Notes under the pieces: model-generated | What the model was told of the DNA's origin: nothing | The model's input: only the letters and a program-made list of their open reading frames with translations | The model's database searches: none | NCBI RefSeq assembly: GCF_003944705.1 | Contig: NZ_RWIS01000004.1 | Span: 124,001-188,000, forward strand | Length of the DNA stretch: 64,000 nt | From: Hymenobacter metallilatus | GTDB lineage: Bacteria; Bacteroidota; Bacteroidia; Cytophagales; Hymenobacteraceae | Direction of reading: 5' to 3' | Program-made: the position numbers and the translations under genes | Shown: positions 1 through 7,257 of the stretch, one piece after another | How the letters are laid out: each line of letters opens with the position of its first letter | Numbering within the stretch: the first letter of the stretch is position 1

Positions 1-488
1 TTCAGTTCTTCTGCCACTTCGCTTTGCGTAAATCCGCCGAAATAAAGCAGGTCCACGATTTGCCGCTGCTCCGGATTCAGCTGGTTCGTCATTTCCTGCA
101 AGCCAATGTGCTCAGGCCGGAACGAGGGTTCGGCGGCCTGACGCAGCGCTGCACTTTCTTCGATTGGCTGCGTACGGCTACCTACGCGGTACTGTCGGGA
201 GCGGATTTTGTCGATGGCTAAATTTCGACACACATTCATCACCCAGGTAAACAGACGCCCCTTTTCGGCATCGTAGGATGGGAAGGAATGCCAGATTTTG
301 ACCATAGCTTCCTGCAGGACGTCCTCGGCTATTTCTTCCTTCTTTACAATGCGCAGAATAACGCCGTAAAGAGCCGCGGAGTATTTGTCGTAGAAGATGG
401 TCATGGCCCCTTCGTCCCGGTCGCGCAGGCGTTGCACGAGCAGGACTTCGGTTTCGAGGGCAGCTGACTCAGGAGTGGTGGCAGACAC
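1..488 (-). CDS. RNA polymerase sigma factor, ECF (sigma-70 family), 3' end beyond the window
   Basis: Translating the minus strand from a GTG at 488 gives about 162 residues running off the left edge. The region-2 stretch contains DVLQEAMVKIWHSFPSYD followed by RLFTWVMNVCRNLAIDKIRS, typical of sigma-70 region 2 in ECF factors. The C-terminal visible part (LNPEQRQIVDLLYFGGFTQ, then SEVAEEL) is the region-4 helix-turn-helix that reads the -35 element. GTG 488 is chosen because an in-frame TAG lies only 12 bases upstream (498-500). The next ATG (404) would remove the start of region 2. An anti-sigma gene often follows such genes but would lie outside the window. The family assignment is secure; the stimulus and target genes cannot be read from the sequence. 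Confidence 0.88.
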   Translation of the reverse strand, partial: MSATTPESAALETEVLLVQRLRDRDEGAMTIFYDKYSAALYGVILRIVKKEEIAEDVLQEAMVKIWHSFPSYDAEKGRLFTWVMNVCRNLAIDKIRSRQYRVGSRTQPIEESAALRQAAEPSFRPEHIGLQEMTNQLNPEQRQIVDLLYFGGFTQSEVAEEL

Positions 489-727
489 GGGCAGCAACTA
501 AAGGAAACAGGGCGGCAACAGAAGCCAAAACCCCGCGGATGAAACGAAAGTACACGATAAACCTAAATTTCGGTGGCACACGCACCGGAATGTGCAGCCA
601 CACAGCCGAACTCCAAGGCTACGGCAGAGCCTGGGCCGAAGTTTCGGCAAGCTAACCTCCGGGTAGCCCGGCTTGTTTACTTTCACTTCGAATAGCGGGC
701 TATGCCTGCTCTCCTACTTCTTTTCCC

Positions 728-2092
728 ATGCCCATCGAATCCCTCAATCCCTATACCGGCCGCGTAGAGCGGCGCTTCCGGCCCTTTAGCTGGGCCAAAA
801 CCGAGGCCATTGTCGGGCAGGCCCACCGGGCATTTGCCCAGTGGCGCACCACGTCCTTTGCCCACCGGGCCCGCCTGATGCACCGCGCCGCCGAGCTGCT
901 GCGGGAGCGGCAGGACGAGCTGGCCCGCCTGATGGCCGTGGAAATGGGTAAGCCCGTTACCGATGGCCGGGCCGAAGCCCTCAAGTGTGCCCTGTGCTGC
1001 GACTACTACGCCGAGCACGCCGAGCAGTTTATGGCGGATGAGGAGATAAAAACGGAGGCCCGGCGCAGCTTTATTGCCCACGAGCCCCTGGGCATTGTGC
1101 TGGCCGTAATGCCCTGGAACTTCCCGTTCTGGCAGGTGGTGCGGTTTGCGGCCCCGGCCCTGATGGCCGGCAACGTGGGCTTGCTCAAGCACGCTTCCAA
1201 TGTGCCGCAGTGTGCTCTGGCCCTGGAAAAAATCTTTCACGATGCCGGCTTCCCGCCCGCTACCTTCCGCACCCTGCTGGTTGGCTCCGAGGCCGTTGAA
1301 AAGCTGTTGGAGGACGACCGGGTGCGGGCCGTGACGCTGACCGGCTCGGAGCCGGCCGGGGCGGCCGTGGCCGCCGCCGCGGGCCGCCAGATCAAGAAAA
1401 CCGTGCTGGAGCTGGGCGGCTCCGATGCCTTCATTGTGCTGGCCGACGCCGACCTGGAGCGGGCCGCCAAAACCGCCGCCCAGGCCCGCATGATTAACGC
1501 CGGCCAGAGTTGTATTGCCGCCAAGCGCTTCATTGTGGAGAAGCCAGTGGTAAAGGAATTCATTGCCAAGATGAAGACCCACTTGCTGGCCTTCCGGCCC
1601 GGCGACCCGCTGGACGCGGCCACCCAATACGGCCCCCTAGCCCGCCCCGACCTGGCCGACGAGCTAACCCAGCAGGTGGAGGACTCGGTGCGGCAGGGCG
1701 CGAAGGTGGAGCTGTACGGCGGCCAGAGCAAGCCCGGCACGGCCCTGTTCCGCCCCATGATTCTGAGCCATGTGCGGCCCGGCCAGCGGGCGTATTCGGA
1801 GGAGCTTTTCGGGCCCGTAGCCATCATTCTGGAAGCCAAAGACGCCGACGACGCTATCCGCCTCGCCAACGACTCGCGCTTCGGGCTGGGCGGCTCCGTC
1901 TGGACGCGCGACGCTGCCCGGGGCCAGGCGCTGGCCCGGCGCGTGGAGGCGGGGGCGGTATTCGTCAACAGCATGGTGAAGTCGTCGCCGGAAATGCCTT
2001 TTGGGGGCGTGAAAAAGTCTGGTTACGGCCGGGAGCTTTCCCACCTGGGCATCCGCGAGTTCGTCAACCAGAAATCCATTTGGGTGGCTTAG
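728..2092 (+). CDS. NAD(P)-dependent aldehyde dehydrogenase, succinate-semialdehyde dehydrogenase type
   Basis: This 454-residue protein is a complete member of the aldehyde dehydrogenase superfamily. The N-terminal part carries the cofactor-binding stretch with MPWNFPFWQV. The catalytic general base is Glu228 in LELGGSD and the nucleophile is Cys262 in GQSCIAAKRF. The PFGGVKKSGYGRE signature near the C-terminus is present. Length and the opening (SLNPYTG) fit the short GabD/Sad (YneI-like) group, which oxidises succinate semialdehyde to succinate. Related semialdehydes are equally possible, so no symbol is given. It is a cytosolic enzyme, apparently a single gene, followed by the large hairpin element at 2196-2374. 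Superfamily confidence is very high, exact substrate moderate. Confidence 0.9.
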   Translation: MPIESLNPYTGRVERRFRPFSWAKTEAIVGQAHRAFAQWRTTSFAHRARLMHRAAELLRERQDELARLMAVEMGKPVTDGRAEALKCALCCDYYAEHAEQFMADEEIKTEARRSFIAHEPLGIVLAVMPWNFPFWQVVRFAAPALMAGNVGLLKHASNVPQCALALEKIFHDAGFPPATFRTLLVGSEAVEKLLEDDRVRAVTLTGSEPAGAAVAAAAGRQIKKTVLELGGSDAFIVLADADLERAAKTAAQARMINAGQSCIAAKRFIVEKPVVKEFIAKMKTHLLAFRPGDPLDAATQYGPLARPDLADELTQQVEDSVRQGAKVELYGGQSKPGTALFRPMILSHVRPGQRAYSEELFGPVAIILEAKDADDAIRLANDSRFGLGGSVWTRDAARGQALARRVEAGAVFVNSMVKSSPEMPFGGVKKSGYGRELSHLGIREFVNQKSIWVA

Positions 2093-2195
2093 GACGAAAA
2101 GCCGCAGCCGAAGAAAGTGGAGTAGCCCCGGCCTGGGCTTAGGCCTGAGCCTGTGCGGACAAGTAGTAAAAGGCCGCCGCAGGCTTTCCAACCCC

Positions 2196-2374
2196 GGTTG
2201 CGGCGTAGAGCTAGAAAGCTAGTTCCCCTCCTTGGAAAGGAGGGGCTAGGGGTGGTTGATCTTGCATTAGAACGGTTGCTAGAGCTAGTTTCTAGTTCAC
2301 GTTCAACAAATCAACCACCCCTAGCCCCTCCTTTCCAAGGAGGGGAACTAGCTTTCTAGCTCTATGCCGCAACC
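2196..2374. repeat. MITE-like ~180-bp inverted repeat, copy 1
   Basis: Two 64-base arms (2196-2259 and 2311-2374) are reverse complements with a single difference near the outer end. Each arm contains GCTAGTTCCCCTCC, then GGAGGGGCTAGGGGTGGTTG. The central spacer holds TAGAACGGTT and CGTTCAAC, both also found in copy 2 at 4180-4358. It lies downstream of the aldehyde dehydrogenase and could act as a transcription terminator or RNA-stabilising stem. It encodes no protein. The rest of the 2093-2509 gap shows nothing clear apart from an AT-rich stretch at about 2421-2458 that may hold the promoter of the next gene. Confidence 0.85.
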
Positions 2375-2509
2375 TGTATTTGTTAAGATACCTATCCAGT
2401 ACTCCACGTTTGTGTAACCATACTTTGAAATACAAAGTAATTTGTATTATTATTGCATATCTATTCCGGCGCTCCAATTGCCGGAAGTCAGGTTGACACG
2501 TTTGGCTGT

Positions 2510-3295
2510 ATGGAGTATTTCGTAGCGCAGAATTCGGTGGTGCGCACCATTTGGGGCAAGGCCGATACCGTGCTGTTTATTTTTGCCGGGGCCGCCGCCG
2601 AGTTTGCCCTCAACAAGACCGTCGACTGGCTGTACTTCACCGGCCGCCTCCCCGCCGACCCGCTGGGCCGGCTGTTTTCGACGGTGGAATACGCCCGTCG
2701 CATTGTGTTTGCCGACCGGGCCGGGGCCGAGCAGGCCATTGACACCATTGCGGCCATTCACGGGGCGGTGGAGGCCAAGCGGGGCCAGGCCATTCCGGCC
2801 TGGGCCTACCGGGACGTGCTGTACATGCTCATCGACTACTCCATCCGGGCGTTTGAGCTGCTGGAGCGCAGGCTCACCGAGCCCGAAAAAGCGGAAATAT
2901 GCGCCGTATTCTGCCGGGTGGGCCGGCGCATGGGCATTCCGGACCTGCCCGCCACGTACGCCGCCTGGCGCACGGACCGCCAGGCGCATCTGGAGCAACA
3001 CCTGGTACGCAGCGCCTTCACCACCGATTTGTACCGGCAGTACCGCAAACACCTGGGGCCGGTGCGCTACCGGCTGCTGGTGCAGGGGCAGCGGCTGGTA
3101 GTGCCGACGGTGGTGGGGCAAGAGCTTCGGCTCGGCAGTTTTTCCTGGCTGCGGGGCGTAGTGCCGCTGTACCGCTACGCCCAGCATACGGCACCCTTTC
3201 GGTGGCTGAAAACCAGCCTGCTGCCCCCGGACTACCGTGCCCAGGTGGCCGCCCTGGATGTGGCGCCGGCACCCCGGTTTCACCGGGCCGCTTAG
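2510..3295 (+). CDS. DUF2236 / MpaB-like oxygenase family protein
   Basis: The 261-residue product resembles the DUF2236 (ER-bound oxygenase MpaB / latex-clearing protein) family. It has a WGKADTVLFIFAGAAAEFAL opening, then DPLGRLFSTVEYARRIVFAD. A conserved IHGAVEA histidine stretch and a WAYRDVLYMLIDY helix follow at about residue 110. Some members of this family bind a heme b and oxygenate substrates; most are uncharacterised. The frame is open back to a TTG at 2453, but ATG 2510 fits the family start better. It ends 11 bases before the convergent YdcF-like gene. Function is inferred only at family level. Confidence 0.7.
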   Translation: MEYFVAQNSVVRTIWGKADTVLFIFAGAAAEFALNKTVDWLYFTGRLPADPLGRLFSTVEYARRIVFADRAGAEQAIDTIAAIHGAVEAKRGQAIPAWAYRDVLYMLIDYSIRAFELLERRLTEPEKAEICAVFCRVGRRMGIPDLPATYAAWRTDRQAHLEQHLVRSAFTTDLYRQYRKHLGPVRYRLLVQGQRLVVPTVVGQELRLGSFSWLRGVVPLYRYAQHTAPFRWLKTSLLPPDYRAQVAALDVAPAPRFHRAA

Positions 3296-3306
3296 GCCCT
3301 GCTTAG

Positions 3307-4074
3307 CTAGCAGTAGCCCAGCACGTTATACACCACATAGCCGGCTATTTCGTGCAGCAGAATACTCCATAGCAGCAGCGGCTGGTCGTTGGGAAGCAGC
3401 CAATAGCCCAGGCTAAACTTTCGGTCGGAGGAGTAGTAGCCGGCCGGGAAGGGCGTGGGGCGCAGGCCCACCTTCGCAAAGCAGCCCACGGCCCGGCGCT
3501 GATGAAAAGCGGAGGTAATGAGCACGGTGGAGCGGATTTCCGGGTGCCGGGCCAGCAGCTCCTTGGTATAGAGGGCGTTTTCGTGGGTATTGCGGCTGCG
3601 GGTTTCCAGCAGAATGTCCGGCTGGGGCACGCCAGCCAGGCGCAGCAGTATTTCCAGCTCCCGGGCTTCGGTTTGGGCGGCCGGCCCGCCCAGTGCCCCC
3701 GAGCCGCCGCTGATGATAATGCGCCGGATGCGCCCGGCCCGGTACAGCCAGAGAGTATGCAGCAGCCGGTCGGCGCCCTGCTGCACGTACACCCGGTCGT
3801 GGGGCGACTTGCTGCCCTCGGTGATGCCTGTGAGCAGAATACCGGCGTCGTGTACACCTACCGCGCGCAGGGTAACGGGCGGCTTTTCCCAGGCCAGCAG
3901 GGCCTCATTCACCAGCGCAGAATTGGTGAACACCAGCAGGCCGATGGCCGCGGCCCATAGCAGCCGTCGGCGCCAGCGCGTACTGCGTACCAGCAGGCCC
4001 AGCAGCAGCGGGCTTACCAGCCAGATGGTTGGCGACAACACGAAATCCAGCACTTTGGAAAGAATAAAAAACAT
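3307..4074 (-). CDS. YdcF/ElyC-type DUF218 membrane protein
   Basis: This is a 255-residue protein starting at ATG 4074 (MFFILSKVLDFVLSPTIW). Two hydrophobic segments lie near residues 10-30 and 38-55. A DUF218 domain follows, with the ILLTGI strand, IIISGGSG and the late TSAFHQRRA motif characteristic of YdcF/SanA/ElyC proteins. E. coli members act in envelope and peptidoglycan precursor homeostasis or bind S-adenosylmethionine, so the exact role here is open. The frame extends 33 bases upstream to another start, but the membrane helix fits ATG 4074. It is convergent with the DUF2236 gene. Confidence 0.8.
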   Translation of the reverse strand: MFFILSKVLDFVLSPTIWLVSPLLLGLLVRSTRWRRRLLWAAAIGLLVFTNSALVNEALLAWEKPPVTLRAVGVHDAGILLTGITEGSKSPHDRVYVQQGADRLLHTLWLYRAGRIRRIIISGGSGALGGPAAQTEARELEILLRLAGVPQPDILLETRSRNTHENALYTKELLARHPEIRSTVLITSAFHQRRAVGCFAKVGLRPTPFPAGYYSSDRKFSLGYWLLPNDQPLLLWSILLHEIAGYVVYNVLGYC

Positions 4075-4179
4075 AGCCGCAAAGCTAGGCCGGGAATTCC
4101 TGACCAAGCTTTGCGGCGCTGGTTTTTATTCAGTTTGCGTAGGGCTACTCCAACGGGAACTGGAAACTAGTTTTAACCC

Positions 4180-4358
4180 AAGTTGCCGAGTAGCGGCTAG
4201 AGCTAGTTCCCCTCCTCAGATGAGGAGGGGTTAGGGGTGGTTGATGCGGATAGAACGGTTTTTAGAGCTAATTCTAATTATCGTTCAACGCCTATCAACC
4301 ACCCCTAGCCCCTCCTTTCCAAGGAGGGGAACTAGCTCTAGCCGCTACTCGGCAACTT
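4180..4358. repeat. MITE-like ~180-bp inverted repeat, copy 2
   Basis: Arms 4180-4244 and 4295-4358 are nearly perfect reverse complements. The one disturbed block is the inner hairpin (CCTCCTCAGATGAGGAGG on the left, CCTCCTTTCCAAGGAGG on the right). The core GCTAGTTCCCCTCC and the spacer words AGAACGGTT and CGTTCAAC are shared with copy 1. The outermost ~18 bases differ from copy 1 yet stay paired within each copy. It sits 3' of the thioredoxin-like gene and 5' of the YdcF-like gene. No open frame is present in the 4075-4445 gap. Confidence 0.85.
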
Positions 4359-4445
4359 AGGCTACTTGGAAATTCAGTTGCCGTGCCAACATGCGCCCGT
4401 TATGCTGAGCAGTGTTACTCCGTAATGCGGAGTATATAACTGAGC

Positions 4446-4793
4446 CTATGCCAGCTGCGGGGCCACATCGGTGCAGCTTTGCAGGTTTTGCAGCATCTGC
4501 AGCACTTCCTCCGTCTCGTGCAGGGTGTCGCACTCCACCAGCTGCCCCCGGCAATACGATACAAAGAATGGCGCTACTCTGGTATCCATCATTTTGCGGG
4601 CTACCGGATTTTCGCTGGCATCCAGGCGCAGAAAGGCCGTGCTCCGGAAACGCTCATCCAAGGAAAAACCCTCGAAAGGAGGAGCCAGCAAATCACATAC
4701 CGGGCAGTTGGCCGAAGTGAACTTGGCAATTACCCGCGGGAAATCGTGAATAAGGGTGCGCAACCCCTCGTCGTTGGTATCAATTACTTTCAT
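4446..4793 (-). CDS. thioredoxin-like fold protein with CPVC motif
   Basis: This is a 115-residue cytosolic protein beginning MKVIDTNDEGLRTLIHDFPR at ATG 4793. A thioredoxin-fold pattern is visible. The strand RVIAKFTS leads to ANCPVCDLLAPPFE with a CxxC redox pair at about residues 29-32. It continues with FLRLDASENP and the cis-proline-like VAPFFVSYCRGQL. Length matches single-domain thioredoxins (~105-115). The CPVC pair in place of CGPC suggests a non-classical redox potential or a scaffold role. It is followed by the inverted repeat at 4180-4358, which may terminate it. Confidence 0.75.
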   Translation of the reverse strand: MKVIDTNDEGLRTLIHDFPRVIAKFTSANCPVCDLLAPPFEGFSLDERFRSTAFLRLDASENPVARKMMDTRVAPFFVSYCRGQLVECDTLHETEEVLQMLQNLQSCTDVAPQLA

Positions 4794-4867
4794 GCAGTAG
4801 GCTGCTTGATGGGGTGAAACCGGCCGAGGCACAAGCCTGGGTGAGCTTCCTGGGCAGACAACCTATG

Positions 4868-4905
4868 CGTGCCGGAAAATTCCCTCCCGGCACGAATTTT
4901 TTCTT
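4868..4905 (+). terminator. hairpin with T-run (orphan, plus strand)
   Basis: An 8-bp perfect stem (CGTGCCGG at 4868-4875, CCGGCACG at 4887-4894) is followed on the plus strand by AATTTTTTCTTTC. This is the form of an intrinsic terminator, but no plus-strand gene ends here. It lies in the 4794-5081 spacer upstream of the thioredoxin-like gene, which is read on the other strand. It may end a short unannotated or antisense transcript. Confidence 0.5.
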
Positions 4906-5081
4906 TCTAAAACAAGACACCTACCTAGGCAGAAACTACCCCACCCTCCGGCCAGGCCATTCGCCTGGTCCGCTGCTTCCCGAATGGGTAAGGCGCTAAC
5001 TGGCCGTGGGGCTAGTGGTTCTGGTCGTTGCCTGCTGGGCAAGCACGGCGCAAACGGACGGTTGCTTTCGGCACAGCGGCC

Positions 5082-6860
5082 TTAGTCCTGCTTGTCCGGC
5101 TGCAGCATCATGTGCCGAATGTACTTAACGGGGGCGCTGCCGTAGCTCAGAAACTGCTCGTGAAAGGCTTTCAGGTTGAACGCCGAGCCTTGCTGCCGCT
5201 TCAGTTCCTCCCGCAGGTCATAAATTTCGGTGGAGCCGGTGAAGTAGCTGCTGAGCTGCACCTGGCTGAGGGTAGCGCGCAGCCACTTGTTGCGGGCCTC
5301 GGCTTCCTCCTGAAACCCATCGCGGCGGAGCAGGGCCACGGCGGCGGCTTCGGTAATGGCGCCGGCCTGCACCTCGTGGTCGAGGATGGCGTTGAGGGTT
5401 ACGCGCATATTCCACTTGTCCCACATCAGCCAGATTTCGTCGGTGTTGCCGCCGTAGCCGCTTTCCAGCATCATCCGCTCGGTGTACACGGCCCAGCCTT
5501 CAATCATGGCCCCGTTGCCAAAGATGGATTTGATGAGCGAGGGGCTACGGTTGGCGTACACCAGCTGGGTGTAGTGGCCCGGAATGGCCTCGTGGATGTT
5601 GAGAATCTGGAGGGTGTACTGGTTGTACTCGCGCAGGTAGCTTTCGGCGCGGGCGGCGGACTGGCCGGTAAGAGGCTCCACGTTGTAGTAGGTATTGGCA
5701 GCCTTGTCGTAAGGGCCGGGGGCCGAGATGCTGGCGCCCGCCCCGCTGCCGCGCATATAGAGCGGGGTTTCGCGCACTACCAGCGGCTTGGTGGGGTCCT
5801 GGGTGAGCAGGTGGTGGTCATCTACCCATTTCACCAGGGTGGGCATCTGGTCCTGCACGGCCTGCACGAAGCCCGCGGGCGTGGCGTGCTGCTGCGAGAG
5901 GCGGCCGATAACCTGCTGCACTGCCGCCAGCGAATCGGGGGGCAGGGGCTGGCCGGGGAAGTACTTCGGGTAGAGGCGGGCCGCCCGCCGTTTCATGTCG
6001 CGCAGCAGCTCCTGCTTATGGGCCAGGGCCTTGCGGTACACCTGCTCGGCGGAGTAGGTGGACTGAATATCCAAGGCGAACTTGCGGGCGAACAAAGCCT
6101 TACCGATGCGGAAGGAGCGGAACTGCCCGGCCGGCAGCACCTCCTGCTGCAGAAAGCGCACGTAGCCTTCCATGCTCAGGCGGGTGGTGGCTATGCGCCC
6201 CAGCAGATCCTGCTTTTCCCGCGCCGACAGGCCCGATTTGGCCACCGAATCCTGCAACGCCTTCCCGAACACCTCCAGCCCGCCCTGGTTCTGGCGGATG
6301 GCCAGGTCGGTATGCTCGCGGGTGGGGCGCTGGATGTTCTGCTTGGCGGCCTCGTAGTAGTCGACCACCCGGCTCAGCTTGCTGCTGATGGCGCGCAGGC
6401 GGCGGTCCAGGGGCCAGTAGCGGCCGTTGAGGATGTCGGCCACCGAGCCGCCGATGTTGTAGTTGGCCGGGTTCCACTGCCAGTCGCGCAGGGTATCGGC
6501 GTAAAAGCCAGCCGACTGCAGGTAGTTCTCCATCAGCCGGAAATCGGTCTGGTTGTTCACTGACAGCTCTTCTACCCGGAACGTTTTCATTTCCTGGCGG
6601 CGGCGGGCCAGAGCGGCGGCTTCGGTCTGGCGACGGCCGGCGGTGGGCACCACCAGCAGCGAATCGTAGCGGTGGTAGCCCTGGCCGCTGGCCCACTCGG
6701 GGTTGTAGTACCACAGCGAGTCGATGAAGCGCTGCTTATACCGGTCGAAGTCGGCATTCACGGTTTCCGGGATGCCGGAGGTGGGTTTGCTGCCGGAGTT
6801 GCAGGCCGCCAGGGTCAGCAAGCCGGTGAGGGGAAGTAGAGAAGCGTAGCGGTGGAGCAT
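5082..6860 (-). CDS. DUF885 family lipoprotein, predicted zinc peptidase
   Basis: The product is 592 residues starting at ATG 6860 (MLHRYASLLPLTGLLTLAAC). The signal peptide ends in a lipobox (LAAC), so it should be an outer-membrane or periplasmic lipoprotein. The remainder is a full-length DUF885 domain. It includes HEAIPGHY at about residue 420 (an HExxxxH-type metal motif of this M3/M32-like group) and the downstream MIEGWAVYTERMMLE. Substrate is unknown; family members are thought to be peptidases. The open frame continues upstream only through REP repeats, so earlier starts are rejected. It is a single gene with the REP cluster behind its promoter. Confidence 0.82.
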   Translation of the reverse strand: MLHRYASLLPLTGLLTLAACNSGSKPTSGIPETVNADFDRYKQRFIDSLWYYNPEWASGQGYHRYDSLLVVPTAGRRQTEAAALARRRQEMKTFRVEELSVNNQTDFRLMENYLQSAGFYADTLRDWQWNPANYNIGGSVADILNGRYWPLDRRLRAISSKLSRVVDYYEAAKQNIQRPTREHTDLAIRQNQGGLEVFGKALQDSVAKSGLSAREKQDLLGRIATTRLSMEGYVRFLQQEVLPAGQFRSFRIGKALFARKFALDIQSTYSAEQVYRKALAHKQELLRDMKRRAARLYPKYFPGQPLPPDSLAAVQQVIGRLSQQHATPAGFVQAVQDQMPTLVKWVDDHHLLTQDPTKPLVVRETPLYMRGSGAGASISAPGPYDKAANTYYNVEPLTGQSAARAESYLREYNQYTLQILNIHEAIPGHYTQLVYANRSPSLIKSIFGNGAMIEGWAVYTERMMLESGYGGNTDEIWLMWDKWNMRVTLNAILDHEVQAGAITEAAAVALLRRDGFQEEAEARNKWLRATLSQVQLSSYFTGSTEIYDLREELKRQQGSAFNLKAFHEQFLSYGSAPVKYIRHMMLQPDKQD

Positions 6861-6925
6861 GTACGGTCGGGTTTGGGGCGCAAGGTAGCGCCGAAAGGAC
6901 GCGGATTGGTAGTGGGCGTTGCCCC

Positions 6926-7187
6926 AGTAGCGCGCAGCTCCGCTTCGCGCACGAGCGAAGCGAGTATCGGGCGTAAGGTGCAGGCGCGTAGGAACCCAGT
7001 AGCGCGCAGCTCCGCTTCGCGCACGAGCGGAGCGAGTATCGGGCGTAAGGTGCGGGCGCGTGGGAACTCGCCGGTGGCTCGTGCGCGAAGCGGAGCTGCG
7101 CGCTACTAGCCGTCGGCGGGTATCCAATCCTGCACCTTACGCCCGATACTCGCTCCGCTCGTGCGCGAAGCGGAGCTGCGCGCTACT
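6926..7187. repeat. REP-type palindrome cluster, four units
   Basis: Four copies of a 31-base unit beginning AGTAGCGCGCAGCTCCGC and ending TTCGCGCACGAGC lie here. Two are in plus orientation (6926, 6998) and two in minus orientation (ending 7107 and 7188). Each unit is itself an imperfect palindrome (GCGCG...CGCGC). The middle pair, 6998-7107, forms a 110-bp head-to-head block, the same size as those beside the transposase at 13482-14087. Spacers share GAGTATCGGGCGTAAGGTGC. This accounts for most of the 6861-7257 gap; the promoter of the restriction gene must lie in the last ~70 bases. Confidence 0.85.
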
Positions 7188-7257
7188 GGCGCACGAGTAG
7201 CGGCTGCGTGTCAGCACGCTTAAACTCGCCCGGCCTGCCGTATCTTGCTGCCACCCT

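Noticed and set aside
4814..4999. Small open frame of 61 codons on the plus strand
   Set aside because: It overlaps the orphan hairpin and has no ribosome-binding or coding signal.
5028..6563. Plus-strand open frame of 511 codons opposite the DUF885 gene
   Set aside because: Antisense to a protein with clear signal peptide and HEAIPGHY motif; no family features in the plus-strand translation.
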